The translations under genes were made by a program, and so were the position numbers. Of a stretch of 64,000 nt of DNA, positions 46,034-58,483 are shown one piece after another. This DNA is from Ganoderma boninense (lineage: Eukaryota; Basidiomycota; Agaricomycetes; Polyporales; Polyporaceae): contig CM035310.1 of NCBI GenBank assembly GCA_002900995.3, positions 1,585,898-1,649,897 of the forward strand. The letters are read 5' to 3'. The notes beneath the pieces are model-generated. The model had not been told where the DNA came from and made no database searches. It saw nothing but the letters and a program-made list of their open reading frames with translations. Every line of letters begins with the position of its first letter. Within the stretch, counting starts at the first letter, position 1.

Positions 46034-49000
46034 ATGCCTCCGCAGACCGAAGATGCACAGAAACCCGCGAGACAGAGAGCAAATTCTACTTTTCCATTCA
46101 CTCCCTGGCGTCGAGGCAGGACAGAGACCGTCGCTGCTCCTTCTCCACCCGCTGTGCCTCCTCCCCTTCATATCGACGCCTTAATCGAAGCCCTCACTCC
46201 CCCCGCTGTCCCCTCATTGAACTATGCCAAGTCCCTCGCTACCGCCCTCAATCGCCTCGACGCCGATTCCCCTGCTCCTCGTCTTCCTCTCCTCCAACCC
46301 ATCCTAGCAAACCTGTGCTCGCTCCATTCTCCGACCTCATTACAGACGGCCGGATTCGACGTCCTCTCTGCCTTCCTGGCCGGACCCAGCGCATCTTTAG
46401 TCTCCACCGCAGACCGCCTTTTTTGTCTCTCGCTCTTTGTGGATGTGCAATGGTCGAAGGAGCTTTGGGAGTCTCGCACAAAAGCGCTCAGCGCACTCAT
46501 CCGCTCGGGCTCGCAAACCGTCGGCATGGAGAGCCAGATACTCTGCTTGGTTGGCACCTGGATCGAACGTGCCTTCGACGACTTTGCGCAGATGAGAGCG
46601 GACTCCAACTCGCACGAGGACAGGCTCGCCCGGCAGCACAGCGTCGAGTCTCTCACCGCGCTCCTCATTAATGTCCTCAGCAAGTCTGAGTTCGTATCGC
46701 GAATCACCGACGAAGATACTCAGATGATATTAGGGTTGTGGGAGAGGCTGTTGGACAAGGCACTATCTCTTTCCCCTGATTTCACGCGCGGTTCTCCCCC
46801 GGGATCCCCTCTTGCTGAGCCCCAGTCTTCCAAAGCAGCCACTCCGCCCAAGCTCCCTCCCTCGCACAAGCGACATCAATCGTCGACGTCGATGCCAAAC
46901 CTCTCGCCCTGAAACAGCCTGCCGACATCATCGTGGATTCCTACCTGACCTATCTCGATACACGACTCGTCGCGCTCGGACCCAGATACCTATCTACGCT
47001 TTTACCCCTCCTCTTTCGTGCCCTAGCTTTTTACTTATCGCCGCTGCCTCGCATCTCTGTGCAGTCCGGTGCGCCGCATCAACATCCTCTCGAAGAGAAA
47101 ATATGGGACCGTCTGAACCAGCTCGTCACTGGACCCTACGCGTCGTCTTGTCGCCAGTTGCTGAAGCGCCAGCTCTACCCGGCACGCAACCTCCAGTTCC
47201 ATGCGTCCGCGCAGGTCTCCGTCGGCGCGCTCCGTACTCTCCGCAACTCCATGCGCGAAGCACTGCAGAGCCGTCTCGCGCGCGCACTCATCACGCTAAG
47301 CACGTCGGTGGACTACTCGCCGGCGGGCGGCCCGGCGCACCTCGCAGTCGACCGCGCGATCATGGAGCGCGCGTGGGGCAAGGACGACACCGAGTCCTGG
47401 GAACTCATCCGGTTCGCACATGTGCTCTCCCGCGCTGCGCGCCAGTGGATCGAGCTGCAGCCTGAAGCGAGTGCCAGTCCCGCGGAGGCCGGGCCGCAGA
47501 AAGAAGCGGTGCTGCATGAGATGGCGGCGATCGTCAAGGACGTGATTCAAACCATTGCGCTGCACCAGGAGCAGGACGAGCGCGGCGGAGGCATCGAGGT
47601 CGACGATGAAGAGGTTGAGGCGGTGGGGAGGATCACGAAGGAGTTGGTTGTGTATGTGCGGTCACTAAAGTATGTACATTTTGTTCCTTTGCCCCCGCTG
47701 GTGGAAGGAAGATTGACTGTTCGCGCAAGGCAGCAGGATGGGTCCCCTGCGCACATTTCGCTTGACACTCCTGACGGGTCAATATCCTTCCTTTCGACGA
47801 TGTCCGCTATTCTGTCGCAGGACCTCAAGACCACCCTGTTGTTCCCTGTCCTCCCGTCGGTCATCCTGTCGATCGCTGATCACCTTCCAGACCGCGACCT
47901 CACCCACCTGCTTGTTACGATGGCAAACCGCCAAACTCTGTCTCCGACTTCGCTGACTTGGCTTGAACACTGGCAGAGCATCCTCACTATGCCCGACCTC
48001 TTTTCCCCTGCGCGGTCATCAACGCGACGGCACGCCATGGATCACCTCCAGTCCGTATGGGAATTCGTCAAAGACAGTCCCGCATATCGAAAACCACTCG
48101 CGGCGTTGGTCTTCGAAGTGTGGAAACAGCACTCTGGCGAAGAGCTTGAGGATAGCATTGTGCTAGTCATTTGGAATTTGCTTGCGGACGAGGCGGTTTT
48201 CCGTCTAGCGGAGAAGCATGCAGACGACCCTGACACCGAACCGTGCGACCGAATGGAGGGATTTTGTGAGGAGATCTTGAACTTCTTGCTTGAGATGGCG
48301 CACGAACAGAAGTTGGAGGATGACGATGACGCGGCGTCGATATTGACAATCGACTCCTCGGTTGTATCACCGATGTCGTTGATGGCCCCAACGAACACGG
48401 CGATCGCTTCGCCCATCATGTCGAGGATGACCACTGATATCCCCGGTCCTTCCCGGGAAAAGGAAACTCCCTCTCTTCCGTCTATCACCACCCTGTTGTC
48501 CCAACTCGCGTCGGGGATGCCCACCCGGTCGCAGTCGAAGCCCCGCCGGTCGACGAACGACATGCCCACTCAGATCGAGTCCCCAGTCCTCAATCCCATT
48601 GATCCTCCTCTCACCACACCACGGTCTGTCGGTGCGGTCATCGGTCTCGTTTCGGCCTTCAGTCAACTCGTCTTTACCTCGTTCGCGCTCGAGACGCACA
48701 GCATCTGGCACGCACGGCGCGTTTTCAAGCACCTCGTCGAGCTAGTGACCAGGGCGGGCTGTGTGCGTGCGCGCTTGACCGTGCTCCAGTTCCTTATGCG
48801 CCTCCGCGTGGACCGCGACCATAGGGTGTATTTTGCTAAGGACGAGTATGACAGGGATGGGAACATCGCCACCCTCGCTGCTTTGATTGGCCGAGCCGAG
48901 TCGGGGGCCTCGACAGGGCTCGGGACGGTGGAGGAGCAGTCCCGCGACGATGAGCTCAAACGAGCCCGTTCTCGCATGGTGACACAGGAGCGAGATGGGC

Positions 49001-51467
49001 GGCGCGCTTCCAGGGGCCGTGGTGGACAACCTCGTATGGAAGCCAGCAGGAGCCGTTCAAGGGTGCCAGGCCGCGCGATGCCCAGTGCAATTCAGAAGCC
49101 GAAGGCTCGCGATCCGTTGTGGATGATACCGGAGGTACTGTCGTTGTCGGTGGCCGCCTCGGACGTCGCGAGCGAAGGCCTTATGTCCTATGATCCTGCC
49201 CAGCCTAGTCACACAGATTCCATCTTGCAATCGTCCCTCTACCTGACGAAACTCGTGGAGGTTATCGAGACCGAGAAGGAATGGGAGATATTGTCCTACG
49301 TCCTCTGCCACCTCCCCACTCAGCTTTCGAACAAGCATCTCTTCTGCGGCCCACGGTCGAAGAAAGTCATCGGGAACCTCTTGACCTCTCTGTTCAATGG
49401 CATCTCTGAAGGTTCCCTTGCGAAGCAGGTCGAGCGGTGGCCTGATGGGATCATCTCTCGCGACGCACAAGGGCTCGCATACCACACACTCACCGTCCTC
49501 ATCAGTTATCGGCGATGTTTCGAGTCATCACAACCTCTTCACCACTGGTCGAGATCTTCCTCTTGGGGCTCAGCGGCCAGCCGCCCACCCAGAAGTGCTG
49601 TTTGCATGCACTGTCGCTCTCTGCGTTCGAGCTAGAGTCGTCCATGACGAAGTATCTGTCGCGGATCATGGAGAAGCTGTCGCAGATCATGTCCAATCCA
49701 GCCATGGCGGTACACATCATCGATTTCCTCGCCATCGTCGGCTCACGACCTTCCCTGTTCGTGAACTTCACTGAGAACGACTACAAGATGGTGTTCGCCG
49801 TAGCCCTCAAGTACCTCGAGCATCACAATCGCCGAGACGGGTCCTTATCGATTTCATGGACGCTGTCGCAGCATGTCCGGATTATGTCGTACTACATCAT
49901 GTACGTCTGGTTCCTTGCCGTCGACATGCCTAGTAGGAAGCGACACGTCCAGTACATCATCAGGCAGCTTCTACTCTCTAACGACGGGAAGGGCGAAGTG
50001 GATGCGGCGACCGAGATCGCATTCGACTGGCTTGCGAGGTACACGTACGCCAGTGCAGACCCACGGCCAGCGAAGTCCACTCTGGATGAGATCGTGATGA
50101 ACACGGGCGGCCAGTCCAAACGTCACGAATCTACAATTAACGAGAAGACGTGGATCCTTGGCAACTCCATCGTCACCATACGTGCCCTCGAGAAGCGTGG
50201 GTGGATTGAGGTTATGTCTAGGCGAGCTTCTGGCCTCACAAAGTTTCTGGTTCGGGCGGAGAACGTCCCAATGGTCCCTCTTGGCGACGTTGACCCCGAC
50301 ATCATCTCGGTTTCCGGCATGCTCGTGATGGATAGGGAGAACGACGGTGACGAATATGCCGACGACGGATCTCGAGAGACTATTGGCCATGAGACCGTAA
50401 CCCTGGTGCGTTACTCTAAACACTCTATCAGGATCTTGTTTGATACCTGGGTCTTGCTACAGGATGACGTGAAGCGTATGCTGAGCCAAACTGCGGAGGG
50501 TTCGACCAACCTCCCGTTGCCCGACCCAATTACAGGTTATGTCTGGAGTCGTAGTGCACCTTCCCAGAGGCGTAAAGATGTCTCTATCGACCCTAGCTAT
50601 CTGGCTCTCCAACTCTCCGCATATCCAGACAGCACGCCAACCAATCGAGGGCACCTGGTGACGGATCGGTCAAAGCTTGCTACTTTCTTCCGCACATTCG
50701 ACAGGATGCCTGTGATCGACACGCACAAGGTTGGCGTGATGTATGTTGCACCCGGTCAAGAACACGAGACAGAGATCCTGAGGAATACCCACGGCTCCCC
50801 GGCATACACGCGTTTCCTCAAGGGTCTCGGTCGGCTCATCTACTTGCGCGGCCAGGTTGACGTCTATGATGGTGGGCTGGATCCCGACACCGACGGCGAG
50901 TACGCGTACGCCTGGTGGGACGACATTGGCCAGATCCTCTTCCACACCGCGACGCTCATGCCTAACGGAGACGACCCGCACTGCACAAGCAAAAAGGCTC
51001 ACATCGGGAACGACTACGTCCGAATCGTCTGGAATGACTCGGGCAAGCCTTACAAGTTCGGCACGCTTGCGACGGAGTTTCAGTTTGTTAATATCGTTAT
51101 CGAGCCGCACTCGCGCGGCGCGATCGCGGCCTTTTCCAATAATCTTCACGAGCACGAATACTTCAAAGTCACCGTGCAGCGAGCCCCGAAAATGGTGGAG
51201 TTCACGCCGATCGGCGACTTCAAGCTCATCTCTGCGACGAACCTCCCATTACTTGTTCGGCAGCTCAGCCTCCTTTCCGACTGGTTCGTCACCGTCTGGC
51301 AGCGCACCGATGACGTACAGCGGAACGAAGTAGTCACGAACTGGGGTGCGCGTCTCTCTGCCATCCAGCGATTCCGAGACCAGGTCGTCACTGTCGACGA
51401 CACTCCCGAGCCCGAAGACGGTCTGGCAGCTCAGCAACGGCTGCGCGACTTCACTACAGCTTACTAG
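46034..51467 (+). CDS. TSC2: Tuberin homologue (TSC2), Rheb GTPase-activating protein
   Basis: Tuberin with hamartin forms the TSC complex, which inactivates the GTPase Rheb upstream of TOR. The N-terminal 290 residues and the central region are HEAT-like helices (LLQPILANLCSLHS, FQFLM-type helices around TVLQFLMRLRVDRDHRVYF). The C-terminus is a Rap/Ran-GAP domain: IDTHKVGVMYVAPGQEHE, SPAYTRFLKGLGRLIYL, EYAYAWWDDIGQILFHTATL, HIGNDYVRIVWNDSG and FQFVNIVIEPHSRGAIAAF, with the Asn of HIGNDYV in the catalytic asparagine-thumb position. The gene is nearly intronless. Frame breaks occur near 46790-46910 (an 80-bp GT-AG pair, 46791-46870, or a missing base) and near 49525 (between SYRRCFE and ITTSSPLVEIF, no intron possible), the latter pointing to a missing base. 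Confidence 0.9.
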
Positions 51468-51755
51468 TCACCTTGCACGATATTTCATCACGAGCGTACG
51501 ACTGTATGACGAGATGGAAGTCTCCATATCACAATGTTCCTGCACCATCCTTGCTCTTGTCCCACTCGCATACGGCTTCTGCATTTTCTCCATTTTCGGT
51601 CTCTGTCTCCACACATTGTAGCAATCAGCAGCCTCTCTCCGCTCTTTCCATGTTTTCATCATCACTAGGTAACCAGTGCACGCGTTCGTGGACTGTTGGA
51701 TAGTAACGCACAACTCTTGTATTCAATGAAAAAACCACATGTCCGTGTAATAAGT

Positions 51756-54700
51756 CTAGGTCAGATCAATGACATCGTCTGGGTCGTACGCCCTGCGGGG
51801 AGGTTTATTACCAGTGCCCGCCAAGCCGAGTCGCGCTCGGGCGAGCTCTAGCGGCGCAACGTTCGTCGGTTTCGGTGGCGGTAGGTCGTCGTCCGGTTCA
51901 GAGCCGCTTGAGATTGAGATGATCGTCATGTCTGCAGGCAGCGGTGCAGGAGGTTTAGGTTTCCGCGCGGCCGTTGGGCGGGTCGATGTCTTACTGGATG
52001 CAGGCAGAGGCACGAGCTTCTTCGGCTGCACCAAATGGGGTAGTGGGCCGTCCGACTCTTCTTCCTCCTCCCTTCGAATTCCTGCGCGTGTGGACCCGTT
52101 TGTCCTCGTCACGAGGGTCGTCCGCAGCCGTGTTTGGCCCTTGAGTGGGGACGGCGACGGTGGCCGTCGCCCGAGTGCAGGGTCCGAATCGGACTCAGAC
52201 GACTCTTCCTCTTCTTCCTTGCGTGGGGTCCGCTGAGCCCTCCTGTCCCTGTCCTTGCGGGGCGAGTTTCTGGGAGAAGTGTGCTTCTCCGATCTCCGAG
52301 GAGACTTGTTGACCTGAGCAGACGCTGACGGACGCGTATCGGAGGAAGACGAGGACAGAGTGGAGCGAGTGCGCGTGTGCGCGCGAGAGGACGATTGAGA
52401 CGATGGACCGGCACCTGGGGTGAACAGATCCTCGTCGACGTCGCTCGCTAAGGACTCTGATGGCTTGTTGAGAGGGTATGCGTCAAAATCCATTGGGAAT
52501 GGTTTTGGGGCATGTGTCTTGGACGGCGAGGCGGCGGCTTTGGACGGGCTGGTAGGGCGGTTTGGAGGCTGAGAGTCTAGGAAGCTCAGGATGCGACTTG
52601 AGCTCGAAGCAGTGGTAAGTGGCGGGCGGGTTCCGGAGGATACCTTCTTCGAAGCTGGAGGTGGCCGCTTAGAGGTGCCGGGTTCTTCATCGCTTTCTGA
52701 CGAGAGGTCCTTGAATAGCGCAGGGACCTTGGAGGTGCCAGACTTCGCAGCAGCTTTGGGTGGTTTGCTTGCTGCCACCTTACTGGTGGTCTTCTTTGCC
52801 ATAAAGAACACGTCAATCTTCGAGCCTCCAATAGCTGACGGTTTGTTGGTGCCCCCTTTGGTTGCAGGCTTGTCCGTCTCCGTGCCGGTGCTTGTCTTCG
52901 CTTTCACACCCTTGGGCTTCGGAGGTAATGGAGGCTCCGAATCCTCTCCCGAAGACTCCTCTTGCTCCTCGGGGACTGCCGCGACTGCTGGAGCCTTCGT
53001 CTTCTTGGCAGCAGTCGCCGCTTTCTTGCCCTTTGCGGCCTTCTTCTCCGCCTTCCACTTCTGCACACCCTCGAACTCGTCCACCATCTCCGGCTCGACC
53101 ATTGCGACCATGCACGCCGGCAACCACAGCCTCAGATGGCTGTCGGGGTCCGGGGGCGGCTTCTTGCCTTTCTTGCTCTTCTTCTTCCCGCCGCCCTCGT
53201 CGTCGTCGTCGTCATCCTCATCCTCATCGTCGTCCGACAAATCAGGCGGCAGGGCTGTGCGGAGTCCCTTGATGCCGGCTTCGCAGAGGCGGACGAGCTG
53301 GGCGGGCGCAATCTCGAGGCGGTACTCGAGGATTTGGTCCGTAGACGCATGCTGGCGCGACGAGTGGATCTTCACAATCAGCGGCTCATCCTCGTCCTCA
53401 TCGTCTGTACTGTCATCGTCCGCCCGTTCGCGCCACCGCGTTCTGGGCTGTTCAGCGCCATGCCTGAGAAGTGCTTCGCGATCATGCTCGACGGGGTTCC
53501 TGGGGGCGCCCGCCGCTCCTTCCCGTTCTTCCGCGGGGTCTCTGGGGTAATTGCTTTTGCCCCACTGTGCGCGTAGCTTCCTTCCTATCCTCGAGGATTG
53601 CGGCGCGGCGCAGGATGCGCAGACGGCTGCGGGCCACAGGACGGTCCGGAAGCGCTTGATGATGATATGCCGCACGCCCCATTCAAAGTACATCTCGCAG
53701 ACTCCCGCGATACGGCCGAGGTCCGGCTCCTTGTCCCAGTCGACGACGGCGTTGCGGTGCGCGCGGCCCTTCGCCTCGGACGTGGCGGGGTTCGTGTACG
53801 CGAGCAGGACGTCGATGTCGGGAAAGTCCTCGGGGATCGTCTTGGAGAGCGCGGCGCACTTCGCGGGAGACACCCCTTCGCGTTCGTGCGAAGCTCTGTG
53901 CGGAGCTCGGCGCGCCACCCGACGAGGAACGCGTCGAGGGCGTCGCGCGAGAGCGTGCGGGCAGCGTGGAAGAGCGTGTCGCCGAAGCCGGCCTTGGCGA
54001 GCCCGTGCGCGATCTGCACGCCGCAGCCGCGGAGGCCGTCCGAGTAGTCGCCGCCGCGGAGGACGCCGATGAGGACGAGCCCGGGTTGGGTGAGCTGGAT
54101 GTCGGGGTGGGAGAGGAAGTCGGCGGAGGAGTAGGTCATGACGTGGTTGCCGTCGTCCCTGCCGGCGGAGTTCTTGAGGGAGTGGGCGCGGTTCCCGGAG
54201 AGGTTTGTGCTCGGGCTGGAAGCGTCGTGAATGGTAGGAAAGGGCGATGGGGGACTGTGGGGGCTTACTTGCGGACGACGATCTTGGCACCGAAGAGGAA
54301 GGTGTCGACGTCGTCGGAGAGGACGGCATCGATGACGCCTATACGGTTGAGGTATGCGAGTTCGGCTTCGGCCTCTCCAGGGGCCTTGAAGATGAGGAAG
54401 AAAGGCAGATTAGGAGGAGATTGAGGGCCAAGTATTCAAGGGAGAATGTGGGACTCGCCATGCGCCACTCGAAGCCGAAGGCGGTGATGATCTCTTGCAT
54501 GCCCTGGACCATCCAGTGGTTCTTGCCGCTGATGCGCTTTCCTCTCTTGATCTCTGGGCGCTTTGGGCCGTCGAAGACGAAGAGGGGGAGGAAAGGCATG
54601 GTCATGAGAGACTTGCAGCGGAAGAAGAGAGTGCGGAGCTCTGGATTCTCGCCCTCGCGGCCGTAGGTGGCATGGTAGAACCATATGCTGGCGTCGATGC

Positions 54701-54881
54701 CGATGCGAAAGCCACGCTTTCGGTCGGGGTTGGCCTCGAATCCGTCTTTGACGGAGAGATGAGTGAGAGAGCGCATTTTACCGACGGGGCGCAGGACCTG
54801 AATGGGAATGCAGAGCATTTGAGATTGTGAGTGCAGAGAGAGCAGCAAAAGACTGACATCCCAAAGTCCTGGAACACCCAT
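51756..54881 (-). CDS. GEN1/Yen1-like XPG-family structure-specific nuclease
   Basis: Relatives cut Holliday junctions and flaps in DNA repair. MGVPGLWD is split by a GTCAGT intron from VLRPVGKMRSL. The XPG-N domain shows the metal-site Asp in RIGIDASIWFYHA and in PLFVFDGPKRPEIKRGKRI. The XPG-I domain shows APGEAEAELAYLNRIGVIDA and VLSDDVDTFLFGAKIVVRN. The helix-two-turn-helix follows as LVLIGVLRGGDYSDGLRGCG. A chromodomain-like or acidic middle (Asp/Glu run, Lys clusters) and a long Ser/Pro/Arg/Lys-rich tail to the stop at 51756 complete a protein of about 1,000 residues. Near 53873-53876 a run of four G (sense strand) breaks the frame between RTNAKG and VSPAKCAALSK; five would keep it. The promoter carries two MluI cell-cycle boxes. 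Confidence 0.87.
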
Positions 54882-55232
54882 CGTAGGACAGTCTGGCGGA
54901 GAGGTGTCGCAAGGAACTGAGAACACTGGCAGCCAAGAAAGCGAGAGCTGGAGCTGCGAGGCTCTGGCCACTGTCCCGACGGAGACTTCAGACAAGCTGA
55001 GCTGTGCCTGTCGCTTGTTTGGGGATGGGCGCCTGTCGGACGCGGTCGCGTTTGGTTCGCGTTCCATTACACGCGTCAACACGCGTCATGCCGTAACCGG
55101 GCCGACCTCCCCGGTGTGTGTGTGGCAGTGCATGTTGTTGCTGTTTCGGGACAGGCAACGTGGCGGGCGTCTAGTGTTTGTGGCTGCTTTGGTTGAGGTC
55201 GATGGAGAGAACATTGACGACGCCCGTTCACG
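54882..55232. promoter_or_regulatory. Divergent promoter, GEN1-like / amidohydrolase, with two MCB sites
   Basis: 351 bp between start codons. ACGCGT occurs at 55071-55076 and again at 55081-55086, each followed by CA, spaced exactly 10 bp apart. ACGCGT is the MluI cell-cycle box bound by MBF (Mbp1-Swi6) at G1/S genes for DNA replication and repair. The pair sits about 190-205 bp upstream of the nuclease ATG and about 150-160 bp upstream of the amidohydrolase ATG. Confidence 0.6.
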
Positions 55233-57645
55233 ATGAGCGCAAACAACAAAGGCGGTCGCCCTCCGCCCTCGAGAGCACCTCGTGGGAATGCTAACTCGGG
55301 AAACAAGCAGCTTGTGTATACTCTCTTTGCTTCCGCCGCCGCAGGAATCGCCACCTGGTACTATTCATTCATCCACACTCCCACCTCCTTCACCGTCCTC
55401 CCGGCTTCATATGCACTTTGTGCCGATGCACAAAAAATATACACGGCAGATCCCTTAAAACCCACCGCCGACTGCATTGTAGTTGACAAACACACAATTC
55501 TTACCATCGGCTCGCTACGTACGTTACTTCCAACCGATGCTTCGCCACACAGCTAACCATCGAGACCAGCCGACGTTCAGACTTGGTGGGACGATTACCA
55601 GAACGACCTCGTCAACAAGTGGTACGGCGGCGAACCTTCCGCAAAGAAGCCACTACCCGTCATGAACCTCCGTCCTGGCTCCATCGTCCTCCCAGGCCTC
55701 GCAGGTACATTCCCAACACCATCATCTTTCGAGTTCCACACGTTGACATTCACTTCAGATGCACATGCCCATATTCTTCAATATGGTTTCAAAATGCAAC
55801 TACCCTTGGACAGAGCTCGGTCTCTTTCAGAGCTTCTCGATATCCTAGAGGACTACGTCCGCAAGCACCCGTACGAGCCTGACACCTGGATTGAGGCCAT
55901 GGGGTGGGATCAGACTCGTTGGTCTGATACTACCGGCGCCTTCCCCACTGCTGTGCGTTCCTAGTATTCTCTGCGACATTTTACTTCTTGGTCTAACGGA
56001 TATTAGGCCGATATTGCGTCTCGTTCCAACCTTGGCCGCTCTACCGATTGTCCTCCATCGCGTTGACGGGCACGCCGTATGGATCTCTCCTCGCGCACTC
56101 CAACTGACGAAAGCCCATCTTGGCGGAAGGTACCCTGAGATGGTCCCTGGCGGTGAAATCCTCCGTGATAAGTCCGGAGAACCGACAGGCATATTTGTTG
56201 ATGCCGCTCAAAGCCTTGTGCCGGTGCCCAAATGGTCGACCAAGCAAATGCGCGAATACGCAGAGCTTGCGATCAAAGATGCGCTCGCTGTCGGTTTGAC
56301 CAGCATTCACGACGCTATGACGAGTGTGGCGGAGCTCGACCTCTTTAACCAGTGAGCCTGCCTCTTTCCTCATCTTTGGCTGATCTAATCAGAATTAGGC
56401 TAGAGTCGGAGAGCAAGCTCCCTGTAGGCTGCGTAGCTCATTCGTCAAAAGTTGTCGCTTCACTGACGATTTGACCCAGATCAGAGTGTACGCCATGGCC
56501 GATACTGATCGCCTAACCTCAGAAGACCTCAAGGAGCTCGAAATCTATGATCGGGGCCCTACCGCTCGTGTGCGCATGCGCACTGTGAAGGTCTTCACTG
56601 ACGGTGCCCTCGGCTCGTGGGGAGCCGCTCTGCTATCTCCCTACTCGGACAAGCCTGAGGCCCGCGGCATTATGCGTTACTCCGAAGAGGAGCTCTCGAC
56701 GATTGTACGAGGATGGTGGGAGAAGGGCTGGGGTGTTGTAAGTCTGACGCCGTAGTGCATTTCGGTGTCGGATATTGACACTTGGACTCACAGAATATTC
56801 ATGCCATCGGAGACCGCGCAAACAAGGCAGTTCTCGACACCTTTGAGAGTATCGGGAAGGGCCTGAAAAACAAGGAAGAACTTGCGAGCAGAAGGCCGCG
56901 CATTGAGCACGCTCAGATCATGCGTGTAGAGGATCTGGAGCGAGCTGGTACATTGGGAGGTATGCTTTCGCTCAGAGATCGAATTCAATCAGATACTTAA
57001 GCATCCTCTACCAGTGATCACAAGCGTGCAGCCAACCCATGCGTGAGTGCTCCGTTCTCTTGATGGGGCAAGCATATGTTTAATGTAACGGCAGAACGAG
57101 CGATATGAGCTATGCAGAAGCGCGTCTGGTAAGTCGCTTGCTACTGAAGGCGTGCAAGAACCAGTGCTCATAGTTATTGCAGGGCCCTGAGCGTATCAAG
57201 GGTGCTTATGCATACCAGACGCTGCTCAAGTCTTCGCGGCACGGTATCCTCCCTCTCGGCTCCGATTTCCCCGTGGAGAGCATCAATCCGCTCTACGGAT
57301 TCTACGCCGCTGTCTCGCGGCTCGATAGAGAGGGAAACAGCCCGCACGGCGCGGGCGGATGGTGAATCTCCCTTCATCTACCTCCCAGTATATCGGAACT
57401 CACATGACTGCAGGTATCCCTCGGAACGCCTCACACGCGCCCAGGCGCTGAAGGGCATGACTCTCGACGCCGCGTACGCTGCGTTTGCGGAAGACGTGCT
57501 CGGCTCATTGTCTCCCGGGAAACGCGCGGACTACGTCATCCTCGACAGGGACATCATGGACGAGACTCAGCCTGTCGGCGAGATCCTCAAAGCCCAGGTT
57601 AAAGCGACCATCGTCGACGGTAAGGTCATGTATGGTGGGGTCTGA
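55233..57645 (+). CDS. Membrane-anchored amidohydrolase (YtcJ/LAF3-like, amidohydrolase family 3)
   Basis: Zinc-dependent hydrolase of the Amidohydro_3 group; substrates of fungal members are unknown. After a short basic, Pro/Gly-rich cytosolic N-terminus comes one hydrophobic segment (about residues 26-45, LVYTLFASAAAGIATWYYSF), a likely signal anchor. The catalytic domain shows LPGLADAHAHILQYG (first metal-binding HxH), GWDQTRW, RVDGHAVWISPRALQL, VGLTSIHDAM, the segment around VKVFTDGALGSWGAALL, NIHAIGDRANKAVLD, RPRIEHAQIM, ILPLGSDFPVESINPLYGFY and, near the end, SPGKRADYVILDRD. Introns join at GWGV/NIHAIGD and at HGAGGW/YPSERL. Near 56041-56047 the frame shifts by one base between ASRSNLGR and PIVLHRVDGHA without splice sites, so an extra base is suspected. 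Confidence 0.85.
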
Positions 57646-58483
57646 GCACGTCTGCAGTCCTCGCCCTGGTTCCGTCCGAGCGTATGATGACTCTACGATG
57701 GGATATGATGGAGGTTAGTATCTTCAACGTTAGATGAATCTCATCCCACATGTCCATTATTTATGATAGCCTCTATTGATGGATCCAGTCAATGACACCT
57801 AATATTACAATGACGTTTATGTATGCAAGATCCTGGATTAGAATGCAGCACCGCCGCAGTTATAAGAATAATGCGTACTCCTTGGAGACGAGGAGACATA
57901 GGCCTGATAAGAAGTAAAGAAAGATGGCAGGCGGGTGCGCTCCGCTACGGGGGCAACAAGTGTGGACAGCAAGGGGACAGCGAACTCGCACGGAAGAGAG
58001 GATGAGATTGATGATTCAGAAACGGACCCAGGGATACAAGGTGTGCGCGCCGACAGCGACAAACAGATCAACGATACGATATAGACAGGCAGTTCGGGAG
58101 GACGGCTACGAAAGGTGGAGGGAGAGAAACGGAATTGGCAGACACTAACTACGGTCCTATAGACCTCAAGACGTGGTACGACGATAGGGAAAAGGAACGG
58201 CTGTGGCGGCTTCATTCTACTACATATGCGATGCGACATGCGGCGTGATCATAACGATTGCGTAAGATGCGACGTTGTCCTCCTTCAGAGGCGAGAATTG
58301 CTGGGTGTAGTACCGGTAACATGAGTGAGTAGACGTAGACATATATGAATTGTAAGAGACAGTAAGCTTCGGAGAAGAAAACATGAGAAAAATGGTATTC
58401 GGCTTCAAGGGTCTTGAGGACTTGAACACGCTTTACGCTGTGGCACGCTTGACCATCTGTGGAACATGAGGGTCAAAAAGGGA
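57646..58483. other. Convergent 3' region, amidohydrolase / KAP95
   Basis: About 840 bp between two convergent stops, AT-richer than the flanking coding sequence. No supported frame, repeat or RNA gene. Confidence 0.5.
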
